NCBI RefSeq assembly: GCF_010183535.1
Contig: NC_071329.1
Location: 11,594,001-11,658,000, forward strand
From: Caenorhabditis remanei
Taxonomy: Eukaryota; Nematoda; Chromadorea; Rhabditida; Rhabditidae
DNA length: 64,000 nucleotides
Direction of reading: 5' to 3'
The translations under genes were made by a program, and so were the position numbers. Positions 24,139 to 36,852 of the stretch are shown in pieces. Positions within the stretch are counted from its first letter, which is position 1. Each line of letters begins with the position of its first letter. The notes under the pieces were generated by a model. That model was not told the DNA's origin, did no database searches, and was given only the letters and a program-made list of their open reading frames with translations.

Positions 24139-26560
24139 AAGCAATATTTAAATCCTCGAGCTGCATCAGACTAACTAACCATGATCACAAAAGCAATCAG
24201 ATTTCTTGAGAGATTCACTCATCTTGTTTCATAACATTGTTAATGAAAATTTACATCAGAATGATCAGAGCTCTAGAATATGAGTTTTCCGCTTGTTCTG
24301 TTGTTTTTATTCTTAAAACTCTCAATTCAAAATCAGCAATAAGGATTTTGGTTTTCCTAAAGAACTACGACTCGAAATGCCGTTTCAAAATGAGTTTTCA
24401 GTTTTTCAAGAATCGGAAAAACGCCGGTAAAGCTCAAAAAGAAAATAGAATTTTTTGTTTTGAAACGGAAGCACTTTCAAAAAACCCAAGATTTATGGTC
24501 CTCCGACATGGTGAGAACAGAATTTGACCGGGAAATAAATGCGAATGGAAACGAAATAAATGGATGGGAAAGAAATGAATGAGACCATAAGACCATTTAT
24601 CAAACCACACAACACAACTTTTTTTGACCGAAACGAGAAAAGAATAAAAACCAATAATAGGGACACTTGAAAAGTTGCAAATGCTATGAATATAACTACT
24701 GTATCCGTGAAGTGGCGTGGCGAGAGGAAAAAATATGAAACGGTTTGCAACAGAGGGAGGGTCAAGTGGGAAAAGAATTCAGTCTCTGGAGACTTTCCCA
24801 TCCTATCGGTGCTATCCATCGGACCTTCATCTCTGTATTCTTGACGTCTTCTTTGTCACCTTTCTGTTCAAAAACCACCCATTTTTCTACACATTTTCTG
24901 CTGGTTCTTTTAGAGATTTTTCGTATGCAGACCAATGCTCTTCCTTCTTTTTTTTCTTCTCTAGATGAACAACATAGAAGATTAGAAGGTGTCAGAGCAG
25001 CAACTTTCGACAAAGTACATAACAAATGAAGAAAGGCAAAAAAAAGAGAAAGATATTTCTCGAGATCAACGGGGAAAAAAGATCGAACGCAGTTTTTGAC
25101 AGAAGAGAGAAGCGACATAAGTAATTTGATAGGATACAAGGGACTCCCAATTTTTGAGGGTAGCGAAGAAAAATGAAAAATGAAAAAGAGCAAGCACGTG
25201 GCAAGTGGTTCAGCACAATCCACGTCACATATTCGCTGTCAGAAGCAGACGAATTTGTTGGATCAAACACGAACTGAGAGCACACACAAACACACACCAC
25301 GAAGCGATTAAATGTTTCGAACGAGGTAATTGTTGTAAGTGCGTGCATTTGCAAATGTGTGCATTTACATGAGAACAAAAAGAAATTGAGATGGAGAAAA
25401 AGTTCAAAGAAGAAGAAAAAACTGAAGGCATGAGTAGGAGGAGCACATGGATTTTAGGGGGAGAAAAGTGTAAAATGAGAAGTAAGAGGAACTAATTAAA
25501 CTAGATGAAAAGTGGTTCAGATGACAAGATGTTGGAAAAGAAAGTACAGAGGTCAACATGTAATAATAAAGAGAAAATTCGAGTGTGACAACTTGAATAA
25601 AGATTTCAGACAGCATTAAAAAAAGGACAATTGACTTCTGAAAACGGTTTCTAATGTTTAGAACAGAAGTTCAAAACTAAATGAAAACGAAAAAAAACAA
25701 ATATAAAAGTAGGAGACTTTGCGTTCACAGAATAAATATTTGACAGTTGCTAATCCTTTTGGGTTCACTTTATCATAAATATTTTCATGGGTTGACAACG
25801 AAAGATGGTCTTCTGATTGAACTTTCGTTCTTATTTAGTTTTTTAAAATTACCATATATTGCTCAACTGCTCTTAAAACAGCACGAAAACCCTGAAAACG
25901 GAAAGACTTCATGAGTAGAATAAAAATTGTTGACCATCAAATACAAGAATCTCATATTGATCTCAAAAACTCACTTGACACATTGTTTCCATAACCGTGG
26001 GACAATTCGAGGAGCAATTCAAAAGAGTATAGACGTCTCAACCGCCCATCTACTTCGAATAGTAACATTCTGATTGTCATATGACTAATACTATAATAGT
26101 AGCCACTTGTTTTTTCACTTCGTATCTTGAACAGTGAATGGAAAAATAGAAAAACTCATGAAGCCAAATGAAGATGAGTCGCTACAATTCTGGATCAAAA
26201 ATCTTGATTGAAAACCTTGAAAACCCAAAAATGCCGAAGCCATCGAGGAAATAGAGGCTAGAATTAGAACAGGGGGAGATGAAGAGGTTTCCTTCCTAAA
26301 AACAAGCCGTTTTGAAAGTTAGTAAGTCATAAAAACATGGGAAGAACACTTGGGAAATTCGATACATTCATACATTCACAGTTCTCATATTCTGAAAAAA
26401 AACAGAGGTGAAAGACATCGAAATAACAAAGTTCAGTGAGAATTAAATGACAAAGGGGACAAAGAAAAATAGATTCATTTGGATATTTCTTTTTTTTAAT
26501 TATGGTTCGTATGAGATTTATTCCAGATAAAGTCCAAAAGTTTATTATGAGAATATGCAA
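24139..26560. other. Intergenic region, no gene seen
   Basis: Overlapping open frames on both strands at about 24500-25450 reflect low-complexity TTC/GAA composition and lack consistent splice signals. No RNA gene or repeat was recognised. Confidence 0.4.
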
Positions 26561-26966
26561 TTACCAAATTCCGAACCATCCTTTACAAATAGAAACTGGA
26601 CAGTACGTTCCTTGTTGAATTAACAATAGTTTAGCATTATCATCCCCAACATAAACATTTCCAGCATCGTCAGTTTTCCAGCCATTTCCTTGCCAATACT
26701 GCTCATAATATCCTAGAGTTGTCGACTCTTCAGGAGCCTGAAAGAAACTCAAAAAGCGAGTAAAAAGAATGAGAGCACTGAGATCAAATCACAATTGAAA
26801 TGGATACCTCAGTTGTAGTTTCACTTGTCGCACCGCCTCCTGCAGGACATCCGTTTGCATTCTGACATGTCGGACATCCATTGCAAGTTGGTTGAGGTTG
26901 AAGAAATGACAAGGTCAGGTGAATGAGAATAGAGATCGGAATGAGAGCAGAGAACGGGCGGCTCAT
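26561..26966 (-). CDS. Small secreted cysteine-rich protein
   Basis: Two minus-strand exons, 26966-26808 and 26737-26561, give 111 residues. The start ATG lies one base after a TTTTCCAG acceptor (SL-like). The N-terminus (ALIPISILIHLTLSFLQ) is a signal peptide. It is followed by a tight cysteine cluster TCNGCPTCQNANGCP, a Thr/Glu linker, and a C-terminal domain with YYEQYWQGNGWKTDDAG and TYCPVSICKGWFG. With six or seven cysteines it would be disulfide-bonded outside the cell. I do not recognise the family and propose no function. The TAA stop is at 26563-26561. Confidence 0.75.
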
Positions 26967-28154
26967 TCTGGAAAACAATAGTATGGATCACGTGGCAAAA
27001 GGTGTCAGGGAGGATAGCGAGATCCAAATCTAATTAAAATGAGAAAAAATAAGTTACATTTATCGGAGCTTAGCGTCCTTCTATACTCTAGAAAAAGGAG
27101 ATTAACAGGCCATCTCGTGTTCTCAAAATATTGACTAGGGCCATAGGTTTTAGGAAATCAGAGTTTAACAGAAATAAACTTTACCAGACACCAGCAGATC
27201 TTAAATTGAAATTGATAAAGTAATAGTACATGTGACGAAGTATCATACTTAGTTTCTAAGTTAACAACTTTCCGTATAGACCATTCTTGGAGTGATGCAG
27301 CACCACAAATATCTTTGACGAATTTCAGTTAATGTTAATATGATTTTATAAAGCTATCTATGAAGAACATGTAAAAAAAGTTAGCAACTATAAAAATGAA
27401 GGTCTCGGTTTGTTTCGAACATCTTACAACATTTGTAATGAAGGAAAGATCAGTTACTGATATTTTTTCTCAACTGAAATCATGTCTCCTTTCGTGAGTA
27501 CTGTTTTTCAATTCCGTTTAATTCATGTATTCTTTCCAATTTTGAATTTGAAGCATCACATCTTGTTTTATTTTTTCTAGTACTGTTCGTCCTAGAATCA
27601 TATGGTTTTCATAATTGATTATCGGAATGACCAACTTCGAAACATCATAAATTGATAACGAAAAAAGAAATGTTTACAGACTTTGGAAAGAAAATAAATA
27701 CATGTGATAATTAAGTAGGGGAGAGGTTGTTTGATTTCTTAAAATCTATGAAAAACGGAAAAAACTCGAGAAATCAAACATCGAACACATGAAGAAGTGT
27801 TCAATAGTTGGAATGCCAGGAAGGCAGACATCCAGATGAGTGTGAGAAAAAAGGTCGAAAAAACGCGAAGACAGAGATAACATATCTTCTCGGAACGAAC
27901 AGGATTTCTCCTAGTATCAGTGGCATTTATATCTTTTTATTCTTCTAAAAACGTTGTTCGCATCCTCTTTTTATCTTAAAAGACCTGTGACGAATTCACA
28001 GTCGTTTTTATGCGTTTATTTATTTCAATTTTATTTATATTCAAAGATAAAGACAATTTTTCAACAAAAAAGGAAAATAATACGATGGTAGATGTGTTGT
28101 ACCGAATAATATGGAATATTTTGAATTGAAATGAAGTCGATTGGATCCAGAAGA
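26967..28154. other. Intergenic region
   Basis: No gene seen. It contains the promoter side of the small secreted protein. TTTATT motifs near 28015-28040 read as AATAAA on the minus strand and would serve the 3' end of vps-32.1. Confidence 0.5.
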
Positions 28155-29004
28155 TTAGTTCGATGCGGCCCACTGCTCCAGTTCTTCCATTGTACTCATC
28201 TTGCGGAACTTGCCACGACGTCCAGCACGGGTCAGTTCTCCGGATGGCGCTTCCGGTAGTTCAGTTGGAACTTCAGGAAGTTTTGAGGTGGACATCTCAC
28301 CAACATTCTACAAAATTATTATTGATATGAACGTAGGATTTAGAGAGGTTTATACAATCCATACTGAACTAAAATCTGTGAATTATCACTTCAAAAAACA
28401 ACTCACATCCTGCAATTCTTGTAACTCTTGCATCAATTCATCTTCATCTGCCACGTCTCCGATTGGGGCCGAGATCGCTTCATTGAGTTCTCCAGAAATT
28501 GCCAACCCGTCGGCGATCTCATCCATCAAATCGTGTACTTTATCAATATCCATCTTGGCATGCTCCTTCTTCAAAGTTTCATTTGTTTTTCCAAGAACAT
28601 CGATGACTTCATTATGCATTCCAACATTCTCGAGAGCACCTCGTTGAGCTTCTAATTTCGTGAGAACCTGGTAAAACGAGAAATTATTTGAATCAACCGA
28701 AATGCTCACTCACTCCATCAATACGACTCAACTCCTGTTCATGATGCTTCTTTCTTCTCAATGCGGCCAATGCCAATTTCTTATTCGTTTTCATGTGTTT
28801 CTTGGCTGCTTCAATCTCTTGTTCAATACGAAGTTCGAAATATTCTTGCTTCTTAATCAGAAGTTCTTCGGCATCTCTCAAATTTCCAATGGCTTCTTCA
28901 GCAGTTGGAGCCTTTCTTTTACGGCTCTTCTCCTTGATTTTTTCTTTGATTTTGTGAGCTTCCTCATGCATACGGTCGAAGAACCACGACATCTTGAACG
29001 GCAT
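28155..29004 (-). CDS. vps-32.1: ESCRT-III core subunit Vps32/Snf7/CHMP4
   Basis: Minus-strand exons 29004-28714, 28667-28407 and 28307-28155 give 234 residues, the usual CHMP4 size. The N-terminal half is basic and helical (KIKEKIKEKSRKRK, then LRRKKHHEQELSRIDG). The C-terminal half is acidic (MDIDKVHDLMDEIADGL, then DEDELMQELQELQD), the charge split typical of ESCRT-III. The last residues MEELEQWAASN match the C-terminal helix by which CHMP4 proteins bind Bro1/ALIX. The protein polymerises on endosomal and other membranes for vesicle budding and scission. Two in-frame ATGs exist, at 29004 and 28992. I used the first, but the second (MSWFFDRM) may be the true start. The symbol is chosen over the paralogue vps-32.2 by chromosomal company. 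Confidence 0.9.
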
Positions 29005-29956
29005 TTTGAATCAATGGTTTAAAAGAGAGTAGAAAAGAATAGGAAGGTAACTATGAAGAGTGAAGGAACGGAAATGGCGGGTAAATGAAGTGTACCAAAA
29101 TGGGCGGTGCGTGGAGGACACCGACTCATTAACTATACAAGTATACATGAGAGGTCTAGAGACATAAATGTAGACATTGTTTACCGGAAGAAAAAGACAA
29201 CAAAACTGATAAGTTATTAGGAAATTGTTTGAAGCTGAAACAAAAACAAGGTTTATACAAAAATATAATTTTTCACGTATTTTGGGTGCCAAGCTTGTAA
29301 AAACAAGTAATATTTTGAAATGACCATTGATAGTGAGTTGCTTCCATGATTAAAAATAGAAAACCTTATGGTTTTGAGTTCAGCTTGTCAAGAAGAAGAT
29401 GAACGTGTGGTTCTTACTGTACCTATACTTTTGAACTTGAAAGAACAGTTGTTACGAAACAAAAAAGACTAGTCATCAATGTCCACGTCATTATGCTAAT
29501 TCAAAACTGTCACCTTTTGTTACCAAAGTTTTTGAAAACACAATCCAAGCTGTTACTGAAAAAGTTTTTTATAGCAGAAAAGTGCATGTCTTGCTATTCG
29601 ATAAAACGAAAGAAAGGGTGATCTGAAAAATTGAAAAAAAAAAAACGAAAGCGAAAAAAGTAGAGGAAAATGTGGGCACTTGGAGAGATTCTTCTCCTCA
29701 TCTCTCCTTCCGCCGCGACGGGCCGCTCACAACAAACAGCGAGTCAGGGACATTGAGAAAAAAGATTAGAGACGCAGAGATCCATCTTGGCCACACTATT
29801 TCTCTTTGACCCTTTGAAATTTTTACTGTCTTTGTTTCAATGGTAATGAGAAAAGTGTTTATGAAGGTGAAAGGTGACAAACTATTTGACAGAAATGTAC
29901 ATCATGCAGCGCAAATAAATTATGAACTTGGAAAAGATTTTAAAATGAAACTCTAA
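29005..29956. other. Intergenic region
   Basis: Promoter side of vps-32.1 and 3' flank of the TMEM9 gene. No other feature was recognised. Confidence 0.5.
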
Positions 29957-30983
29957 CTAATTGAGCATCGTGTGATCTTCGAAAATGTTCCTTCGTTGTT
30001 CTTCAACTTTCTTCATCCATCGATTTTGCTCGGCCTCGACTCTTCCGAGAACATCTGTAGAAAATACTTGGGAAAAGCTAGAATCATAAAGTTCGGTTGG
30101 TTCACTTACTACTTCTCGCTCTCGTTGTTCCTTGTGTATCCATCGAATTACTGGCAGTGGATGACTCATCATCTGTAGACGGAGCAGCTGCGAAGATATT
30201 ATCCTCCATTTCATCATTATGTTGTTGATAACTAATTGATAGTCTTTTCTTACGAAGCATGGGATCCAAGCACATAAGAAACACCATATATCCAGTGAGA
30301 ACTGCGATTACACATATCACGAAAATGACAACGACTTTCAGGAGCACAGTATTCCTCGATTCGTATCTGCAGTCACAATTTGCAAGGAAAGCGTCCATGT
30401 GTGTCTCGTCGACAAGATTGCTGACTTGATCTTTCACGATGTTATTTGGTTTACTGAAAAACATGTACAATGACTAAAAAATAATTTGAAAATTAAGTTT
30501 TCTGATTTTTACTGTTTGTTAACTCATTTACGAAGAGAAGGATTTCTTGTGAAAGCAAGAAGATCTCAAAAACTTTTTTTTGAATTTGTGGATATGTTTA
30601 TCCACATGAAATTGTATGTTCAATGCATGTAAATACCTGACCTATCAATAAATCGAACAACTAGTTCAGTTATTAATCCACACTCGTAAATTGATGTCAG
30701 ACAGATGAATTTGAAAGTGATAAATACCTACCAGTGACTAGGCTCTATGTTGGTTTTTGTGTAGAACCGTCTCTTTAGCCCATCTGACTTCTCTGTTGCA
30801 TTTTCAGCCACATCGAGGAACTTCAGAAGACTGGGACAAATACATCTACATCTCGTGTCTTCGAAATTGGCCTGAAAGATTGTCGTTTTAACCAGTAAAC
30901 GATTCTCATTAAATAGCTTCTACCTCTGTTCCGGCTTCGGAGTAACCAAGGAGTAACAGGAATGCAACCAATAAATAGAACAT
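29957..30983 (-). CDS. TMEM9-family endolysosomal membrane protein
   Basis: Minus-strand exons 30983-30924, 30871-30732, 30453-30110 and 30054-29957 give 213 residues. A signal peptide (MFYLLVAFLLLLGYSEAG) leads into a cysteine-rich lumenal part (TRCRCICPSLL, ANCDCRYESRNT), then one transmembrane helix VVVIFVICVIAVLTGYMVFL, LDPMLRKKRL, and a cytosolic tail ending in NVLGRVEAEQNRWMKKVEEQ and HTMLN. This order and the CDCRYE and LDPLIRK-like motifs are those of human TMEM9/TMEM9B, lysosomal proteins linked to V-ATPase and chloride/proton exchangers. The ATG follows a TTTACAG acceptor by five bases. It is divergent from ran-5, 246 bases apart. Confidence 0.9.
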
Positions 30984-31229
30984 TATATCTGTAAAATTCG
31001 ATAGTTAAAATTGGGAAATCGTTTCTCAAAGCATATTTTTCGGATAAAAGGAAAAAGTTGACAAAAATTCGCCGGAAAATGAGAAAGAGCAAGCCTGTCC
31101 ATGGTGGCGCGTTTTTCGAGAGTTTGCGCGTTCCTTGTGTCGAACGACGAAAATTTACAACTGCTGTCATAAACATTGAATATTTTAATTTCCTCTGCTT
31201 AAAACCAATTACCTAAATTAATTTTAGTC
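30984..31229. promoter_or_regulatory. Shared divergent promoter region of the TMEM9 gene and ran-5
   Basis: The two start codons are 246 bases apart and face away from each other. The middle holds GGCGCGTTTTT (31106-31116) and TTTGCGCG (31123-31130), E2F-like elements in opposite orientation, standing out in AT-rich DNA. Each gene has its own acceptor just before its ATG, so the region must contain both transcription start sites. Confidence 0.5.
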
Positions 31230-32592
31230 ATGTCCAAGCCATTCTTCAAACCATCAGCTTTAGCACAAAAAGCAGAGAAAATGTGGTCAGAAAGTGAGTT
31301 TTATTTAATTTTTAAAATATAGGTTTGATCACGTGTGTTTGCAGGCAAGTCAGACTACTCGGCTACTCATTCCACTGTGACACATGTTCATCTGGATAAG
31401 AAATCGTTAGGAGATATTATTCCAAAAAATACTTCTGCCTCGAAAGAGAAGGTAAGGGAAAAAGAAGATTCCAATTTCGATTAATCGATTTTCAGGAGGT
31501 TGAAGAGGCTGCTGCTCCCCAATTCGTTTTCGGATCCAAAATTGCTGATAGAGTTGTGAAACAGGACGGAGAAGCTTCGAAGTCTGGCGAATCCGAAGAG
31601 AAAACAATGACGGCAACCGAGCTCTTCAAAACTGCCGTCAAAAAAGATGACGAGGTATGGGAAACTTGAAATGATTATCAAAAAATCATCAATTTCAGAA
31701 AAATGGAGCGAAAAACTTCAGAGAAGAAGCTGAACAAGAAGCGGAAAGAGCAAAAGAAGCCGAGAAGCAACACGCTGGAACAAGTGCTGTTGAAATTACC
31801 ACTGGAGAGGAAAATGATACGAATATCTTCCAGGTAAATAAAAATCCCAGAAACAAATATCAAATAATTTTCTCAGGCTCCATGCAAAATTTGGGCATTC
31901 GATAAAGCACGCAATGCGTATTCCGAGAAAGGAGTTTGCACTCTTCGAATCAACAAACGTGTGGAAAAGGGCCTGACGCATCATCGTATTGGTAAATATT
32001 CCCTTTTTTATTTCACACAATACATTGTTTTTAGTTGCGAGAACGTCATCTGGTACTCTCCGCGTCATCATTAACTCAAAAATCTTCTCAGATATGCTCT
32101 TGGAACGGGTTGACAAACGTGTCAGGGTAAGTTTTTTTTCTGAAATGACCCAAAATAGATAAACATACTTTTTTCCAGATTTCTGCAATGGGACCTGAAA
32201 TCAGTGGTGTTCAGATCTTCCTTCTAAAAATAGGCTTCACGAAAACCGAAACGATCCCAGATTCTGAGATTTTCTATAACATAATGAGTGATTTGCTGAA
32301 ATTGGAGAAAGGAGAGAATTGCCGAAAGAGAAAAGCTGATTGTGATCTGAATGCTTCAACAGTAAAAATCAAGGATGGTAAAGAAGATGATAATGAACAA
32401 GATCAAGTTGATGAAGGATTCGTTATCGTCAACAAACCTACTGATGAAGAGGTCAACGAGACCGTAACGGCACAAGAAGAAGCACAAGAAGAATCGACTT
32501 CCGAAGCTACTACTCCTGCTGAAGAAACAACTTCCGATGCTACTACTCCTGCTGAAGAATCAACTTCCGATGCTACTACTCCTGCTGAATAA
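31230..32592 (+). CDS. ran-5: Ran-binding domain protein of the RanBP3 type
   Basis: Exons 31230-31293, 31345-31451, 31496-31654, 31699-31833, 31877-31991, 32035-32126 and 32179-32592 give 361 residues. The N-terminal half is hydrophilic with a short PQFVFGSK motif (FG-like). A Ran-binding domain lies at about residues 155-265 (CKIWAFDKARNAYSEKG, LRINKR, then TLRVIINSKIF). This is the weaker RanBP3-like version, which in the family assists CRM1 nuclear export. A basic RKRKAD segment could be nuclear targeting. The C-terminus has three 11-residue repeats, EESTSEATTPA type, that are acidic and Ser/Thr rich. The ATG is two bases after an ATTTTAG acceptor. Confidence 0.85.
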
Positions 32593-33434
32593 TCATATAA
32601 CGAAGTTCTAACTTTTATCATTTTTTCTGTAGCCCAGTGCGCTCGTTCCCCAATCCCAACCCAAATGGTCTCCTGCGTTCTTCTCAATCAAATCACTGAC
32701 CTTTAAAATGAATTTTACTTTGGTGTCCTTTCCCTATCCATCTAGATTACTCCACATTTCCTAACCTTCCAATTTCGTTTACTTTTTTTATCCCTATTCT
32801 TCCTTTGGTGTGTTTTTTTTTTCTTTTGTCGAATATATTTGGTATGTGAAAAAGAGAAGAGTTTGCAATAAAATGCAGAAAAATACAATCAGAAAGACAG
32901 AGACAAAAGCAATTCGGTTATCAGTGGCGCTCTCGCTGAAGAAAGAGAAGGAGGAGTAAAAGATAACAGTCGTTGTGGGGTGATCGATTCTGAATTCAAT
33001 TTGGCAGCATCATGATCACTTATCACCTTTCTCGTCTTTGTCCATAAGCTTTTCTCTTGTTAAATGAGAAAGTTCAGAGACCGATTTTCCTTTTTTGGCT
33101 CCAAGGATTTTCGATTTGTATCATTAGAAAGTTTACATCATCTGAAACAAACCACGCGTTGGTTGTTTCACAGAAGTATCATTTGATCAAAAGTCGAAAA
33201 CTTTATCGTTCTGATAAGAGGTCGTATGTACCCGCATTGCCATCTTAACATGGAATCGTCTCATTTTTTTCTTCAATGCTATTTGGTTTTTTTTTCGATT
33301 GCAGAATGCCAAACAACTAACTTTGCAAACGTCTTCTTCTAGTTTCCCAACTTTCATTTTTCCTTTTTCTTCAAAAATTGATCATAAATCTCATTTCTAA
33401 ATTCTATTTTACTAGTTAAGAACCCTCTCAAAAA
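32593..33434. other. Intergenic region between ran-5 and gldc-1
   Basis: Contains the 3' UTR of ran-5 (AATAAA near 32868) and the promoter of gldc-1. The gap of about 840 bases is too long for a typical SL2 operon junction of about 100 bases. No further gene seen. Confidence 0.5.
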
Positions 33435-36400
33435 ATGGTTCTCTTTGGAAGAGGTTTGCTTGCCGCCGGTCGAATTGCTCTACGAAGACCGACGATTGCA
33501 CGTCATCTACAGTATGACGCATTTGTTGATAGACATATTGGACCAAGACGATTGGAACAACAGCAAATGCTCGATTTCATTGGATACAAAGTTAGTTAAA
33601 TTTATGTGAAAACGAAAAACAAAAAAAAAAATTTTAGGATCTCGACGATCTGACTGGAACAAATGTCCCAAATATGATCAAACTCGAAAGGGCAATGGAG
33701 CTTCCAGCACCACTCGATGAGTACAAAATGCTCAAAGAACTCGAAGCAATCGCTTCTCAAAACAAAATCTATAGAAGTTATATCGGAATGGGATACTATG
33801 ATACGATTGTTCCAGCTGTAATCTCTAGAAATATCCTTCAAAACATTGGATGGATCTCTCAATACACTCCGTATCAAGCTGAGATTTCTCAAGGAAGACT
33901 TGAATCTCTTCTTAATTTCCAAACTATGGTAACTTGAGTTTTCGGAATTTGTAACCAATCAAGAGATTTCAGATTGCTGAAATGACTGGACTTCCAACTA
34001 CAAACGCATCTCTTCTGGATGAAGCTACCGCTTCGGCGGAAGCTGTTGCATTGGCGGCTAGAACTACAAAGAGAAACAAAGTGATTGTTGATTCATTCTG
34101 CCATCCTCAGAATTTGGATGTCATCAAAACGCGTAGTGACCCACTTGGAATTGATATTGAAGTTTGTGACGCTGTAGAAGGATTCGAATTCGATGAGAAA
34201 GTTGCTGCTGTAGTAGTCCAGTATCCAAATACGGAAGGACGAATTCATCAATTTGATGAGTTGATCGAGAAAGCTCACAAGAATAAATCAATAGTCATCA
34301 TGGTTTGTGATCTATTGTCATTGACAATTCTCCGTTCACCAGGAGATCTTGGAGCAGATATTGCTGTTGGATCAGCTCAAAGATTCGGAGTTCCTTTGGG
34401 TTATGGAGGACCACACGCTGGATTCATGGCAGTTGCAAAGAACGATTCGAAGAATGCGTTGGGAAGAAATATGCCAGGAAGAATCATTGGAGTTACTAAG
34501 TGAGTTTTACTCTGAGATTTTCTTGAATTCTTTCTTTTAAATAGAGATGCAAATGGAAATCGTGCTCTCCGTTTGGCTCTCCAAACTCGTGAACAACATA
34601 TTCGTCGTGACAAAGCAACAAGTAACATCTGTACTGCTCAAGCACTTCTTGCCAATATGTCTGCAATGTATGCAGTTTACCATGGACCACAGAGACTCAC
34701 TGAAATCGCCAGAGGAATTCATAAATCAACTGCTTATCTCGCTACTCGTAAGTTTTGTGTGTTGTGCTCAATTCTAGTATAATTTTGTTTCAGACCTCAG
34801 AAACGCCGGTCACGAAATCGTGCACAAAGAATATTTTGACACTTTGAAAGTTCGTCTGAAGAACGGAGAAGCTCTCGAGGAATTGAAGAAGAGAGCTGAA
34901 GAAATGAAGATGAATTTCCGATTCTACGACAATGGAGATGTTGGAGTATCACTCGATGAGACTGTCAAGTCTGAAGATTTGATGGATATTATCTATACAT
35001 TCAACGGAACAACTGAAAAGGATGTGGTTGGTTTTTTTTTTTTGAAAGTTCCACATCTCAAAATATTTTAATTTTTAGACGAAACTTCGTGAGGAACGTT
35101 GGGAAGTAGCTTGTCCTTTGATTGGAAACTCCCCACACTCTCGATCTTCTCTCTTCCTCCAACATCCAGTATTCAATACTTATCACAGTGAGCAACAGCT
35201 TGTTCGTTATATGAAAAGATTGGAGAATAAGGATGTATCACTTGTTCATTCAATGATTCCACTTGGTAGTTGTACCATGAAATTGAATGCTTCTGCTGAA
35301 CTTATCGTGAGTTTTGATGGATACCAGTAGCTACTTACATTTTGATTTTTCAGCCAATCACATGGCCAACACTGTCTTCAATCCATCCATTTGCCCCAAT
35401 TGAACAAGCTAAAGGATACAGTCAAATATTCGGAGATCTCGAACATTGGCTCTGTGAAATCACTGGATACGACAACTTCAGTCTTCAACCAAATTCTGGA
35501 GCCAACGGAGAATATGCTGGGCTACTTGCCATTCGTAATTATTTGATTCACAAAGGACAAGAGCAGAGAAATGTAGATATTTTGAGATGATATTGTTATT
35601 GAATCAAACATTTTCAGATTTGTCTCATTCCAACATCTGCTCATGGAACAAATCCAGCATCAGCTCAGATGGCAAACATGAAAGTGGTCGTTGTGGATTC
35701 AGATCACCACGGAAACATCAATTATAAGGATTTGGCAGCAAAGGCAGAGAAATACTCTAACCAGTTGGCTGCTATAATGGTCACCTACCCATCTACTCAT
35801 GGAGTTTTCGAATCTTCCATTCGCGATGTTTGTGATAAAGTTCACGAGCACGGAGGACAAGTTTATTTGGATGGAGCCAACATGAATGCTCAAGTTGGAC
35901 TGTGTCGTCCAGGAGACTACGGTAGTGACGTGTCACATTTGAATCTTCACAAAACATTCTGTATTCCACACGGAGGAGGTGGTCCAGGTGTCGGACCAAT
36001 TGGAGTGTATGTCACTTTTTTCAGCTAGATTGTCTCAACATGCTATAATTTCAGTAAAAAGCATCTTGCTCCATTCCTCCCAGGTCATTCTGTCATCCCT
36101 GTTCAAGGTCGTAAAGCTGGATCCGTTGCCTCTGCACCATATGGATCAGCCAGTATTCTCGCAATCACTTGGGCTTATATCCGTATGATGGGAGCCACTG
36201 GACTTCGTGAAGCATCTCAAGTTGCTATTCTCAATGCTAACTACATGGCGAAACGATTGGAGAACGAGTACCGTATTGTGTACAAAGGTTTGTTTGATAT
36301 CATCCTGTAGTGCAGTAGATAGAAAATGGAATTTCAGATGAACAAGGTCTTGTAGCTCACGAGTTTATTATGGATTGCAAACCATTCAAAAAGCACGGAA

Positions 36401-36852
36401 TTGAAGTTGTTGACATCGCAAAACGATTGATGGACTACGGTTTCCATTCACCTACAATGTCGTGGCCAGTTCATGATTGTCTTATGATTGAGCCAACTGA
36501 ATCAGGTTAGAATTTCTGAAAAAAAAAACAAAATCAAGCACTTCATTCCGAATTTACAGAAGACAAAGGAGAAATGGACAGACTTGTCGATGCTCTTCTT
36601 GCCATCCGTGAAGAGATCCGTCAAGTTGAGAACGGAACACTCGATAAGCACTTGAATCCATTGAAAATGGCACCACACACATTGGAGAAAGTGACATCTG
36701 ACACGTGGAATATGCCATATTCTCGTGAATTGGCAGCGTTCCCGAAACCTTGGTGCTCTCACAAGGCATGGCCAACAGTTGGAAGGGTAGATGATCAATA
36801 CGGAGATCGCAACTTGGTCTGCACGTGTCCACCAATTGAATCCTATCAATAG
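33435..36852 (+). CDS. gldc-1: Glycine dehydrogenase (decarboxylating), P-protein of the glycine cleavage system
   Basis: Eleven exons (33435-33590, 33638-33928, 33973-34499, 34545-34747, 34794-35026, 35079-35306, 35354-35572, 35618-36006, 36055-36287, 36338-36505, 36560-36852) give 979 residues, full family length. The first about 25 residues ([20 protein letters not shown]) are Arg-rich without acids, a mitochondrial presequence. Family motifs include [45 protein letters not shown] and [11 protein letters not shown]. The PLP-binding lysine sits in [18 protein letters not shown] at about residue 731. The enzyme decarboxylates glycine in the mitochondrial matrix and passes the aminomethyl group to H-protein. 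AATAAA signals lie at 36917-36926. Confidence 0.97.

Noticed and set aside
23986..24174. 62-codon plus frame inside the right arm of the inverted repeat, a possible transposase remnant
   Set aside because: Too short, no transposase motif, and it runs across the repeat boundary.
24717..25446. Cluster of overlapping frames on both strands
   Set aside because: Derived from TTC/GAA-rich sequence. No frame has consistent splice sites or a recognisable motif.
32593..33434. ran-5 and gldc-1 as an operon
   Set aside because: Same strand, but the gap is about 840 bases with a poly(A) signal and long promoter-like sequence, unlike the short SL2 spacing.
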